From DASTGO01 sp035719045 (GTDB taxonomy: Bacteria > Actinomycetota > Actinomycetes > Actinomycetales > Kineosporiaceae): 41,070 nucleotides of DNA. How positions within the stretch are numbered: the stretch's first letter is position 1; every line of letters begins with the position of its first letter. The notes beneath the pieces were generated by a model, which was not told the origin of the DNA, did no database searches, and saw only the letters and a list, made by a program, of their open reading frames with translations. The DNA is taken from NCBI GenBank assembly GCA_035719045.1, contig DASTGO010000441.1, forward strand, positions 1 to 41,070. Direction: 5' to 3'. Shown in pieces: positions 34,159-41,070 of this stretch. The position numbers and the translations under genes are program-made.

Positions 34159-35670
34159 ATGAGCGAGATCGTGATGAGCCGGGCGGTTTCGTCGGACTCC
34201 CTCGAAGTCCGGGTGAGCCGGGCTGTGGGACCAGCTGGGCGACAGCCGTACCAGTACCGGCGCGCCGAGCTGGTCGAGCCGGACTGGACCCGGCTGCCCG
34301 GCTGGCGGGACGTCACGCAACAGCAGTGGCGTGACGCCCAGTGGCAGCGCTCCCACTGCGTGAAGAGCGTCGCCCAGCTGCGGGTGGTGTTCGGCGATCT
34401 GCTCGACGGCGACTTCTACGCCGACCTGGAGCGCGACCAGGCCGAGCGGGCCACGATGTCCATGCTCGTGCCCCCGCAGATGCTCAACACGATGGTCCCC
34501 GCGACCTCCGGCGGGATGCCCGCCGCGGGAACCGACTTCACAGCCGCCTTCTACGCCGACCCGGTGCGCCGCTACATGCTTCCGGCCTTCTCCGACCGGC
34601 TCACCGAGTGGCCGAGCCACCCGTTCGCCACCCGGGACTCCCTGCACGAGCACGACATGTGGGTCGCCGAGGGCCTGACCCACCGGTACCCGACCAAGGT
34701 GCTGGCAGAGCTGGTCCCCACCTGCCCGCAGTACTGCGGGCACTGCACCCGGATGGACCTGGTCGGAAACTCCACGCCCACCGTGGCCAAGCTGAAGTTC
34801 GGGCTCAAGCCGGTGGACCGGCTGGACGCGATGATCGACTACCTGCGCCGGACGCCACAGGTCCGTGACGTCGTGGTGTCCGGCGGCGACGTCGCCAACC
34901 TCCCGTGGCGCAGCCTGGAGGCGTTCCTGGACCGGCTGCTGGAGATCGAGAACATCCGCGACGTCCGGCTGGCCACGAAGGCGCTGATGGGTCTGCCCCA
35001 GCACTGGCTGCAGCCCGAGGTCGTGGCGGGCGTCGCGCGGGTGGCCGACACCGCCCGGTCCCGCGGGGTGAGCCTCGCGGTGCACACCCATGTGAACGCC
35101 GCGCAGTCGCTGACCCCGCTGGTGTCCGAGGCCGCCCGGACGATGCTCGCCGCCGGCGTACGGGACGTGCGCAACCAGGGTGTGCTGATGCGCGGGGTGA
35201 ACGACAGCGTGGACCAGTTGCTCGACCTGTGCTTCGGCCTCGCCGACGGCGCGATGATCACGCCGTACTACTTCTACATGTGCGACATGATCCCGTTCAG
35301 CGAGCACTGGCGGGTGTCCCTGGAACAGGCGCAGGAGCTGCAGCACGGGATCATGGGCTACCTGCCGGGCTTCGCGACGCCGCGCATCGTCTGCGACGTC
35401 CCCTTCGTGGGCAAGCGCTGGGTGCACCAGGCGCACAGCTACGACGAGGTCCGCGGGATCAGCAGCTGGACGAAGAACTACCGGACCTCCATCGAGGCCG
35501 ACGACGTCGAGGCACTGTCGCGCACCTACCCCTACTACGACCCGATCGACACCCTGCCCACGGAGGGCCAGGCCTGGTGGCGGGCTAACGCGGAGACCGA
35601 GGTCGCCTTCCGGGAGGCTGCGGCCCGGGCGAACACCGGCCGGGCCGTGGTCCGCGGGCAGGCCGACTGA
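34159..35670 (+). CDS. kamA: Lysine 2,3-aminomutase-family radical SAM enzyme
   Basis: A 503-residue radical SAM/PLP enzyme expected to turn L-lysine into beta-lysine, the entry step of the pathway. The [4Fe-4S] motif is C189-x3-C193-x2-C196 (CPQYCGHC). VVVSGGDVANLPW is the SAM/PLP region. D376 (YMCDMIP) and D413 (VCDVPF) correspond to the two Asp that hold the lysine side-chain amine in clostridial KamA, favouring lysine as substrate. K419 in DVPFVGK should bind PLP; clostridial KamA has DAPGGGGK, so this loop is one residue shorter and not Gly-rich. The protein is also longer than the usual 416-471 residues. ATG 34159 is supported by the TACAGT box. Confidence 0.88.
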   Translation: MSEIVMSRAVSSDSLEVRVSRAVGPAGRQPYQYRRAELVEPDWTRLPGWRDVTQQQWRDAQWQRSHCVKSVAQLRVVFGDLLDGDFYADLERDQAERATMSMLVPPQMLNTMVPATSGGMPAAGTDFTAAFYADPVRRYMLPAFSDRLTEWPSHPFATRDSLHEHDMWVAEGLTHRYPTKVLAELVPTCPQYCGHCTRMDLVGNSTPTVAKLKFGLKPVDRLDAMIDYLRRTPQVRDVVVSGGDVANLPWRSLEAFLDRLLEIENIRDVRLATKALMGLPQHWLQPEVVAGVARVADTARSRGVSLAVHTHVNAAQSLTPLVSEAARTMLAAGVRDVRNQGVLMRGVNDSVDQLLDLCFGLADGAMITPYYFYMCDMIPFSEHWRVSLEQAQELQHGIMGYLPGFATPRIVCDVPFVGKRWVHQAHSYDEVRGISSWTKNYRTSIEADDVEALSRTYPYYDPIDTLPTEGQAWWRANAETEVAFREAAARANTGRAVVRGQAD

Positions 35671-35746
35671 TCCCACGGCACCGGAGGGCCCCGGCTGCGC
35701 GGGCCCGGACCCGTCGGGACCGCCCCTCCACGGCGAGGACCGCCCC

Positions 35747-35781
35747 GACCGTCAGGTCAGCACTGACCGTCAGGTCAGCAC
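35747..35781. repeat. 18-bp-period tandem duplication between kamA and lrp
   Basis: GACCGTCAGGTCAGCAC twice (35747-35763, 35765-35781), exact. The units contain nested palindromes (TGACC-GTCA-GGTCA and GGTCA-GCAC-TGACC), so the transcript can fold into a hairpin between the converging kamA and lrp ends. Confidence 0.85.
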
Positions 35782-35792
35782 CTGGAGCCGGC

Positions 35793-36233
35793 TCATAGCG
35801 GCAGGGCGCGGGCCTCGAACGGGGTGGACAACACGATCGTGGTCCGGGTGGCGACGTTGGCCGCCGCCCGGATCCTGGCGAGCAGGCCCTCCAGCGCACC
35901 GGGCGTCGAGACCCGGACCTTGAGGATGTAGTTCTCCTCACCCGCGACCGAATGGCAGGCCTCGATCTCGGCGATGCCGGCCAGCCGGTCCGGCACATCG
36001 TCCGGGGCGGCCGGGTCCAGCGGGGTCACCGAGATGAAGGCGGTCAGCGGCAGCCCGACGGCGTCGGCGTCCAGGACCGCGGCATACCCCTTGATCACGC
36101 CGCGCTGCTCCAGCCGGCGGACCCGCTGGTGCACCGCCGACGTCGACAGGCCGGTGGCCTTGCCCAGATCGGTGAAACTCATTCGCCCATCGGCAGACAA
36201 GAGCTGCAGAATCTGGCGGTCGATCTCCTCCAC
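35793..36233 (-). CDS. Lrp/AsnC-family transcriptional regulator
   Basis: A 146-residue amino-acid-responsive regulator. The N-terminal HTH (IDRQILQLLSADGRMSFTDLGKATGLSTSAVHQRVRRLEQRGVIKGY) is followed by the RAM ligand-binding domain (AFISVTPLDPAAPDDV, EIEACHSVAGEENYILKVRVST, TRTTIVLSTPFE). By position it is the likely regulator of the lysine genes, with lysine or an intermediate as ligand; this is inferred. It converges on kamA. GTG 36233 has TAAGGT 8 nt upstream, and two exact 21-bp tandem repeats directly upstream cover the -35 area. Confidence 0.93.
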   Translation of the reverse strand: MEEIDRQILQLLSADGRMSFTDLGKATGLSTSAVHQRVRRLEQRGVIKGYAAVLDADAVGLPLTAFISVTPLDPAAPDDVPDRLAGIAEIEACHSVAGEENYILKVRVSTPGALEGLLARIRAAANVATRTTIVLSTPFEARALPL

Positions 36234-36241
36234 AGCGCCGA

Positions 36242-36288
36242 ACCTTAGCGTCCCGACCTGTGGAGACAGCGTCCCGACCTGTGGAGAC
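36242..36288 (-). promoter_or_regulatory. lrp promoter region with exact 21-bp tandem repeat
   Basis: TAAGGT (36247-36242) lies 8 nt before the lrp start. The repeat units 36247-36267 and 36268-36288 are identical (each AGCGTCCCGACCTGTGGAGA plus C) and occupy the -35 and upstream region, two helical turns apart. Confidence 0.6.
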
Positions 36289-36413
36289 CGATTCCCTTTT
36301 CACCACCACCAAGATCGTGACCGACGACACATCAGGGTTCTGGATCGTCCTGCGGCGGCTGGTCGTCGTGCTCGGCGTCATCAGGGCGGCCGAGCTGGGC
36401 TGTCCTCCGCAGG

Positions 36414-36453
36414 ATCCAGGTGCGCGTCCGTGAATCCAGGTACGCGTCGGAGA
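36414..36453. repeat. 20-bp tandem duplication upstream of spoOM
   Basis: Units 36414-36433 and 36434-36453 agree at 17 of 20 positions (ATCCAGGTRCGCGTCSG...). They lie 10-49 bp before the spoOM start. Confidence 0.7.
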
Positions 36454-36462
36454 GGTGCGTCC

Positions 36463-37248
36463 ATGTTCAAGCGCATGCTGCAGTCGCTGGGGGTCGGCGG
36501 GCCGTCGGTCGAGACGGAACTGTCGACCCCCGACGTCCGTCCCGGGGGCCGTTTGGAGGGTTGGGTCCGGGTCCTCGGCGGCAACCACGTCAGCGAGATC
36601 GAGCACGTGGCACTCGGCCTGCTGACCCGGGTCGAGGTGGAGAGCGGCGACAGCGAATGGCACACCGACCAGGAGTTCGCCCGCCAGCCGATCACCGGCC
36701 GGTTCACGGTGTCCCCCGGCGAGCAGAGCCAGTTCCCGTTCGCCTTCGACATCCCGGTCGAGACCCCCATCACGCACGTCTACGGCCAGCACCTGCACGG
36801 CATGACCATGGGACTGCGGACCGAGCTCGAGGTGGCCCGCGCCCTCGACACCACGGACCTCGACCCCTTCGCGGTGCACCCGATGCCGGCCCAGGAGCGC
36901 ATCCTCGACGGCCTGGCCCGGCTCGGCTTCCACTTCCGCACCGCCGGCCTGGAACGCGGCCGGATCCACGGAGTGCAGCAGAGCCTGCCGTTCTACCAGG
37001 AGATCGAGTTCCATCCCGCACCGCAGTACGCGCGGGCGATCAGCGAACTCGAGCTGTCCTTCGTCGCCACCCCGCAGTACCTGCAGGTGGTGCTGGAGAT
37101 CGACAAGCGGGGCGGGCTGTTCACCGAGGGCCAGGACGTCTTCGGCCGGTTCACCGTGGACTACGCCGCGGCCGAGCACACCGACTGGGCGCGGGAACTC
37201 GACGGCTGGCTGCAGCAGGCCGCCGCGCGCCGGGGCCTGTTCTTCTGA
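36463..37248 (+). CDS. SpoOM-family (arrestin-like) protein
   Basis: A 261-residue beta-sandwich protein of the Spo0M family: MFKRMLQSLGVGGPSVETELSTPDVRPGG at the start, FPFAFDIPVETPITHVYGQHLHGMTMGLRTELEVARALD, LDGLARLGFHFRTAGLERGRI and a C-terminal WARELDGWLQQAA helix. In Bacillus Spo0M affects sporulation; in non-sporing actinomycetes members are common and of unknown role. ATG 36463 has GGAGAGG upstream. It is transcribed alone, with a tandem repeat in front and a hairpin behind. Confidence 0.9.
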   Translation: MFKRMLQSLGVGGPSVETELSTPDVRPGGRLEGWVRVLGGNHVSEIEHVALGLLTRVEVESGDSEWHTDQEFARQPITGRFTVSPGEQSQFPFAFDIPVETPITHVYGQHLHGMTMGLRTELEVARALDTTDLDPFAVHPMPAQERILDGLARLGFHFRTAGLERGRIHGVQQSLPFYQEIEFHPAPQYARAISELELSFVATPQYLQVVLEIDKRGGLFTEGQDVFGRFTVDYAAAEHTDWARELDGWLQQAAARRGLFF

Positions 37249-37290
37249 CCCTCCGCCTTCCGGCAGTTCCTCCTCGCCCCGAATCCTTCT

Positions 37291-37324
37291 GCCGGCCCTC
37301 CCGGAACTCCCGGGGGGGGCCGGC
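37291..37324 (+). terminator. Hairpin terminator after spoOM
   Basis: Outer arms GCCGGCCC (37291-37298) and GGGCCGGC (37317-37324), with an inner CCCGG/CCGGG stem. It starts 42 nt past the stop. Confidence 0.65.
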
Positions 37325-37413
37325 GCAGGTCCGGCTCAGCCGGCCGCCTCTGCCGTTGCGGACAGCGGTGCCCGCCGGCCGCCGGTTCACAGGCCGTCAT
37401 GGGCGCGCTCGGG

Positions 37414-37419
37414 CATGAT
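37414..37419 (+). promoter_or_regulatory. Possible -10 element (CATGAT) of the exonuclease gene
   Basis: CATGAT, 7 nt, then GTG 37427, the same spacing as other leaderless starts in the window. The hexamer contains the two alternative ATG codons, so it also bears on the start choice. Confidence 0.4.
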
Positions 37420-37426
37420 GGCCGGC

Positions 37427-38353
37427 GTGCCGACCCCCGACGGACCCCGACTGCTGCTGCTGGACTCCGCGTCCCTGTACTTCCGGGCATTCTTCGGTGT
37501 GCCCAGCACCATCACGGCCCCCGACGGAACGCCGGTGAACGCGGTCCGGGGCTTCCTGGACATGATCAGCACGCTCCTCGGCCGGGGCCTGCCGGACCTG
37601 CTCGTGGCCTGCTGGGACGACGACTGGCGACCGGACTTCCGGGTGCGGGCGATCCCGTCCTACAAGGCCCACCGGCTGGCCGATCCGGTCACCGGGGCCG
37701 AACTGGTCGCCCCCGAGCTCGCCGCCCAGGTCCCGGTGATCGCCGAGGTGCTCGCCGCACTCGGCCTGGCCAGGATCGGCGTGCCGGGCTACGAGGCCGA
37801 CGACGTCATCGCCACGCTGGCCTGTGCCCACGAAGGGCCGGTCGACGTGGTCACCGGCGACCGGGATCTGTTCCAACTGGTGGACGACACCGCGGGGATC
37901 CGGGTCCTCTACGTCGGCCGGGGCGTCCGCAACCTCGAGGTGATCGACCAGACCCGGCTGCGCGAGCGGTACGCGGTGGCGGACGGCCCGGGATACGCGG
38001 ACCTGGCGGTGCTGCGCGGCGACCCCAGCGACGGGCTCCCGGGCGTGCCGGGGGTCGGCGAGAAGACCGCCGCCGGTCTGCTGGCCCGCTTCCACGGACT
38101 GCCGCAACTGATCGCGGCGGCCGGGGATCCCGGCAGTGACCTGCCCCCGGGGATCCGGGCGAAACTGGCCGCCGCCCAGGAGTACCTCCAGGTGGCGCCG
38201 GAGGTGGTCCGGGTGGTCCGGGACCTGCCGGTGCCGGCCGCGGACCTGTCCCTGCCCCGCACGCCCGCCGATCCGCAGGCGCTGCTGGAGCTGTCCCGCC
38301 GCTGGGGCCTGGACTCCCCCCTGGCACGGCTCGTCGACGCCCTCGGCGGCTGA
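37427..38353 (+). CDS. 5'-3' exonuclease (Pol I N-terminal/FEN type)
   Basis: A flap/5'-nuclease without a polymerase domain, 308 residues from GTG 37427 (312 from ATG 37415). Motifs with metal-binding acids: LLLLDSASLYFRAFFG, FLDMISTLL with CWDDDWRPDFR, GYEADDVIATLA, VVTGDRDLFQLVDD and the helix-hairpin-helix GDPSDGLPGVPGVGEKTAAGLL. Such stand-alone exonucleases are usual in actinomycetes beside a HelY-like helicase, and the pair converges here with only 12 bp between stops. They process RNA primers or branched DNA; the precise role is inferred from the family. Confidence 0.93.
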   Translation: MPTPDGPRLLLLDSASLYFRAFFGVPSTITAPDGTPVNAVRGFLDMISTLLGRGLPDLLVACWDDDWRPDFRVRAIPSYKAHRLADPVTGAELVAPELAAQVPVIAEVLAALGLARIGVPGYEADDVIATLACAHEGPVDVVTGDRDLFQLVDDTAGIRVLYVGRGVRNLEVIDQTRLRERYAVADGPGYADLAVLRGDPSDGLPGVPGVGEKTAAGLLARFHGLPQLIAAAGDPGSDLPPGIRAKLAAAQEYLQVAPEVVRVVRDLPVPAADLSLPRTPADPQALLELSRRWGLDSPLARLVDALGG

Positions 38354-38365
38354 ACCGGCGAGGAG

Positions 38366-41070
38366 TCAGACCACGGACGAGTAGGCCACCACGCCCCGAC
38401 GGACCCGCTCGACCGCATCGGCCGCCGTCCGTCGCAGGTGCGCCCCGGCCCGGGACTCACCCGCCGCCTGCTGGAGCTGGCCCAGCAGGTCGATGACCTG
38501 CTTGCACCAGCGGACGAAGTCCCCCGCGGCCAGGTCGCTGCCGCGCAGCACGGTCTCCAGGGGCTGACCGGAAGCCCACTGGTGAACCGCCCAGGTGATC
38601 CCGAGATCGGGTTCCGGGGTGTGGTCCAGGCGGTGGCGGCGTTCGGCGTCGTCGAGTTCCGACCAGATCCGGACCATCCGCTCCAGCGCCGCACGGGTCG
38701 GACCGCCCGGCACCCTCGGCGCGATGGACCCCTCGTCGGTCCGCGACTGGTAGACCAGGGTGCTCACGCAGGCCGCGAGCCCCGCCGCGTCGAGGCCGTC
38801 CCACACCCCTTCCCGCAGACATTCGGCGACCAGCAGGTCGGACTCCCCGTAGATCCGGCGCAGTCGCTGCCCGTCCGCGGTCACCCGGTCGGCGTCGAGG
38901 TAGGCACGTTCCCCGAGCAGGTCGCAGACCCGGTCGAAGACCCGGGCGATGGTGTTCGTCCGGCCCTCGATCCGCCGGACCAGGGCATCGGTCTCCCGCT
39001 TCAGCCGCCACCAGCGCTCCGCCCAGCGCGCGTGGTCCTCCCGATCGGCGCAGCCGTGGCAGGGATGGGCCCGCAACTGGGTACGCAGGCGGGCCAGTTC
39101 CTCGTCGTCGGTGGCCGGGGAGCGGGGCCTGCGGGGGCGGGCCGGCTGGTCCTGCCCCGCGGTGCCGAGCGCGTTGCGCAGGGTCGAGGCGAGGTCCCGC
39201 CGCGCCTGCGGATTGCGGGAGTTGAAGCTCTTCGGCACCGGGACACGGGTCAGCGGCTCGACCGGTCCGGACACGTCGGCCAGGGTCAGTCGCCGCACCT
39301 GGCGGTCCGCGGTGAGCACGGTCGGCCGCGGACCCTCGGCGCCGCCGGCCATCCCCACGTCGACGACCACCACCCAGCCCGCCTTGCGACCGGTGTTGAC
39401 CCGGATGACGTCCCCGCGGCGCAGCTTCTCCAAGGAGGCCAGGGTCTCCGCCCGCCGGTCCCGGGAGCCGGCCCGGGACAGCTCGGTCTCGCGGTCGGCG
39501 ATCTTCCGGCGCAGGGCGGCGTACTCGGTGAAGTCGCCGAGGTGGCACTTCATCGCCTCCGCATATCCGGCGAGCGCCTCCTCCTGCCGTCGCGCCTGCC
39601 GGGCCAGCCCGACCACGGCCCCGTCCGCCTGGAACTGGGCGAACGACGTCTCGAGGATCTCCCGGGCCCGGGTGCGGCCGACCTGGTCGACCAGGTTCAC
39701 GGCCATGTTGTAGGTCGGGCGGAAACTGGAGCGCAGCGGATAGGTACGGGTGGAGGCCAGGCCGGCGACGGCCTCCGGGTCCAGGCCCGGCTGCCAGATC
39801 ACCACGCCATGGCCCTCGACGTCGATCCCGCGCCGTCCGGCCCGCCCGGTGAGCTGGGTGTATTCCCCCGGCGTGATGTCGGCGTGGGTCTCACCGTTCC
39901 ACTTGACCAGCTTCTCCAGCACCACGCTGCGGGCCGGCATGTTGATCCCCAGCGCGAGGGTCTCGGTGGCGAACACCGCCTTCACCAGACCGCGGGAGAA
40001 CAGCTCCTCGACGACCTCCTTGAACGTGGGCAGCAGCCCGGCGTGGTGGGCGGCCAGGCCGCGCTCCAGGGCGTCGGCCCACTCCCAGTAGCCCAGGACG
40101 GCCAAGTCTTCGTCCGGGATCTCCGCGCAGCGGGCGTCGACGACCTGCCGGATCTCCTCCCGCTCGGCCGGGGTGGTGAGTCTGACCCCCCAGGCCACGC
40201 ACTGGGCGACCGCCGCGTCGCATCCCGCCCGGCTGAAGATGAAGGTGATCGCGGGCAGCAGGCCGGCCCGGTCCAGCATGGCGATCACGTCGGCCCGGGA
40301 CGGCGTGCCCCCGCCACCCCGTCTGCGGTGCGGGCGGTGACCCCTTCGACCGCGGGTGACCCGGTCGAACCGCTGCTCGTCGCGGGCCAGCCGGCGCAGT
40401 TCCGGGTTCACCTTGGCCGGGGAAGGGGACCCAGGCGGGGCAGGGGTCTGCGGGGCGGGGGTCCCGGGCGCGGACGGCGCGGCGAAGAGGTCGAGCAGTT
40501 GCCCGCCGTACAGGACGTGCTGCCAGAGCGGGACCGGGCGGTGCTCGGAGACCACCACCTCGGTGTCGCCGCGGACGGTGTCCAGCCAGGCGCCGAACTC
40601 CTCGGCATTGCTCACCGTTGCCGACAGGGAGACCACGAGCACGTCGTCCGGGAGGTGGATGATCACCTCCTCCCAGACCGCACCACGGAACCGGTCGGCG
40701 AGGTAGTGCACCTCGTCCATGACGACGTAGCCGAGGCCGTTCATCGTCGAGGAGTCCGCGTAGAGCATGTTCCGCAGCACCTCGGTGGTCATCACGACCA
40801 CCGGCGCCTCGCCGTTGACGGTGTTGTCCCCGGTCAGCAGGCCCACCGAGTCCGCGCCGTAGCGGTCCACCAGATCGGCGTACTTCTGGTTGGACAGCGC
40901 CTTGATCGGGGTGGTGTAAAAGGCCTTGCGGCCGGTGGCCAGGGCCAGGTGGACGGCGAACTCCCCCACCACGGTCTTCCCCGAACCGGTGGGTGCGGCC
41001 ACCAGGACCCCGCGACCGTCCAGCAGCGCCCGGCAGGCGCGCACCTGGAAGTCGTCGAGTTCGAACGGGT
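38366..41070 (-). CDS. helY: HelY-like Ski2-family DEVH helicase (5' end beyond window)
   Basis: About 900 residues are visible; the frame is open to the last base (ending with PFELDDFQVRACRALLDGRG near its N-terminus), so the true start lies outside. Helicase motifs in order: APTGSGKT (I), TTPIKALSNQKY (Ia), TGDNTVN, DEVHYL (II), SLSATVSN (III), TFIFSRAGCD (IV), ATETLALGINMPAR (V) and YTQLTGRAGRRGID (VI). These mark the Ski2/Mtr4-like superfamily 2 RNA helicases. The long C-terminal part includes a KOW-like insertion (RRGDVIRVNTGRKAGWVVVVD) and an all-helical rRNA-processing-arch-like end. It converges with the exonuclease gene, a common actinomycete arrangement. Loss of such a protein is expected to affect RNA turnover, by analogy. 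Confidence 0.95.
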   Translation of the reverse strand, partial: PFELDDFQVRACRALLDGRGVLVAAPTGSGKTVVGEFAVHLALATGRKAFYTTPIKALSNQKYADLVDRYGADSVGLLTGDNTVNGEAPVVVMTTEVLRNMLYADSSTMNGLGYVVMDEVHYLADRFRGAVWEEVIIHLPDDVLVVSLSATVSNAEEFGAWLDTVRGDTEVVVSEHRPVPLWQHVLYGGQLLDLFAAPSAPGTPAPQTPAPPGSPSPAKVNPELRRLARDEQRFDRVTRGRRGHRPHRRRGGGGTPSRADVIAMLDRAGLLPAITFIFSRAGCDAAVAQCVAWGVRLTTPAEREEIRQVVDARCAEIPDEDLAVLGYWEWADALERGLAAHHAGLLPTFKEVVEELFSRGLVKAVFATETLALGINMPARSVVLEKLVKWNGETHADITPGEYTQLTGRAGRRGIDVEGHGVVIWQPGLDPEAVAGLASTRTYPLRSSFRPTYNMAVNLVDQVGRTRAREILETSFAQFQADGAVVGLARQARRQEEALAGYAEAMKCHLGDFTEYAALRRKIADRETELSRAGSRDRRAETLASLEKLRRGDVIRVNTGRKAGWVVVVDVGMAGGAEGPRPTVLTADRQVRRLTLADVSGPVEPLTRVPVPKSFNSRNPQARRDLASTLRNALGTAGQDQPARPRRPRSPATDDEELARLRTQLRAHPCHGCADREDHARWAERWWRLKRETDALVRRIEGRTNTIARVFDRVCDLLGERAYLDADRVTADGQRLRRIYGESDLLVAECLREGVWDGLDAAGLAACVSTLVYQSRTDEGSIAPRVPGGPTRAALERMVRIWSELDDAERRHRLDHTPEPDLGITWAVHQWASGQPLETVLRGSDLAAGDFVRWCKQVIDLLGQLQQAAGESRAGAHLRRTAADAVERVRRGVVAYSSVV

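Overview
The window is a 41 kb chromosomal segment of a very GC-rich Gram-positive bacterium, almost certainly an actinomycete (Actinomycetota). The main markers are RbpA with a SigR-type promoter, a polyprenol-phosphate-mannose synthase next to Lnt, an F420-type (LLM) oxidoreductase, SpoOM, a HelY-like helicase, many GTG/TTG starts, and repeated leaderless promoters (a TANNNT-like hexamer 6-8 nt before the start codon). The genus cannot be told from the sequence. No tRNA, rRNA, CRISPR array, insertion sequence or prophage was seen.

Layout. 1-7 kb: sbcD (cut by the window edge), divergent from a GCS2-family glutamate-cysteine ligase, then a stand-alone TrpB2, a P450, an LLM oxidoreductase and a small EF-hand protein. 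7.3-10.7 kb: single-chain pyruvate carboxylase, closed by a strong bidirectional hairpin. 10.8-13.8 kb: a membrane-anchored VWA protein, divergent from an MTHFR-like TIM-barrel protein. 13.8-16.4 kb: a candidate nitrosative-stress module, made of a membrane protein resembling the N-terminal membrane part of NirK-type copper oxidases, a Cys-containing HTH regulator coupled to it, and a divergent hemerythrin. 16.6-20 kb: a methyltransferase and a short UvrA-like ABC protein. 20.2-24.6 kb: an ArsR/CDF zinc-efflux operon, a secreted M15 peptidase and a UMF1-type transporter. 24.6-28.5 kb: RbpA, then fxsA-ppm1-lnt on the other strand.

29.1-36.2 kb is the most distinctive part: genes for lysine 2,3-aminomutase (kamA), lysine 5,6-aminomutase (kamD, kamE), 3,5-diaminohexanoate dehydrogenase (kdd) and 3-aminobutyryl-CoA ammonia-lyase (kal), with an Lrp/AsnC regulator and a plsC-type acyltransferase in between. 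This is most of the lysine-fermentation pathway known from clostridia and fusobacteria, but arranged in several transcription units and without the cleavage enzyme Kce. 36.4-41 kb: spoOM, a 5'-3' exonuclease, and a HelY-like Ski2 helicase running off the right edge.

Outside the genes, three things stand out. There is an exact 34-bp inverted repeat 4.3 kb apart (inside the MTHFR-like gene and just behind uvrA). Five intergenic sites carry two-copy tandem duplications with periods of 17-21 bp. There are also several promoter-proximal palindromes (kamD, pyc, the HTH regulator). All functional statements are from reading translated motifs by eye; no database search was run.
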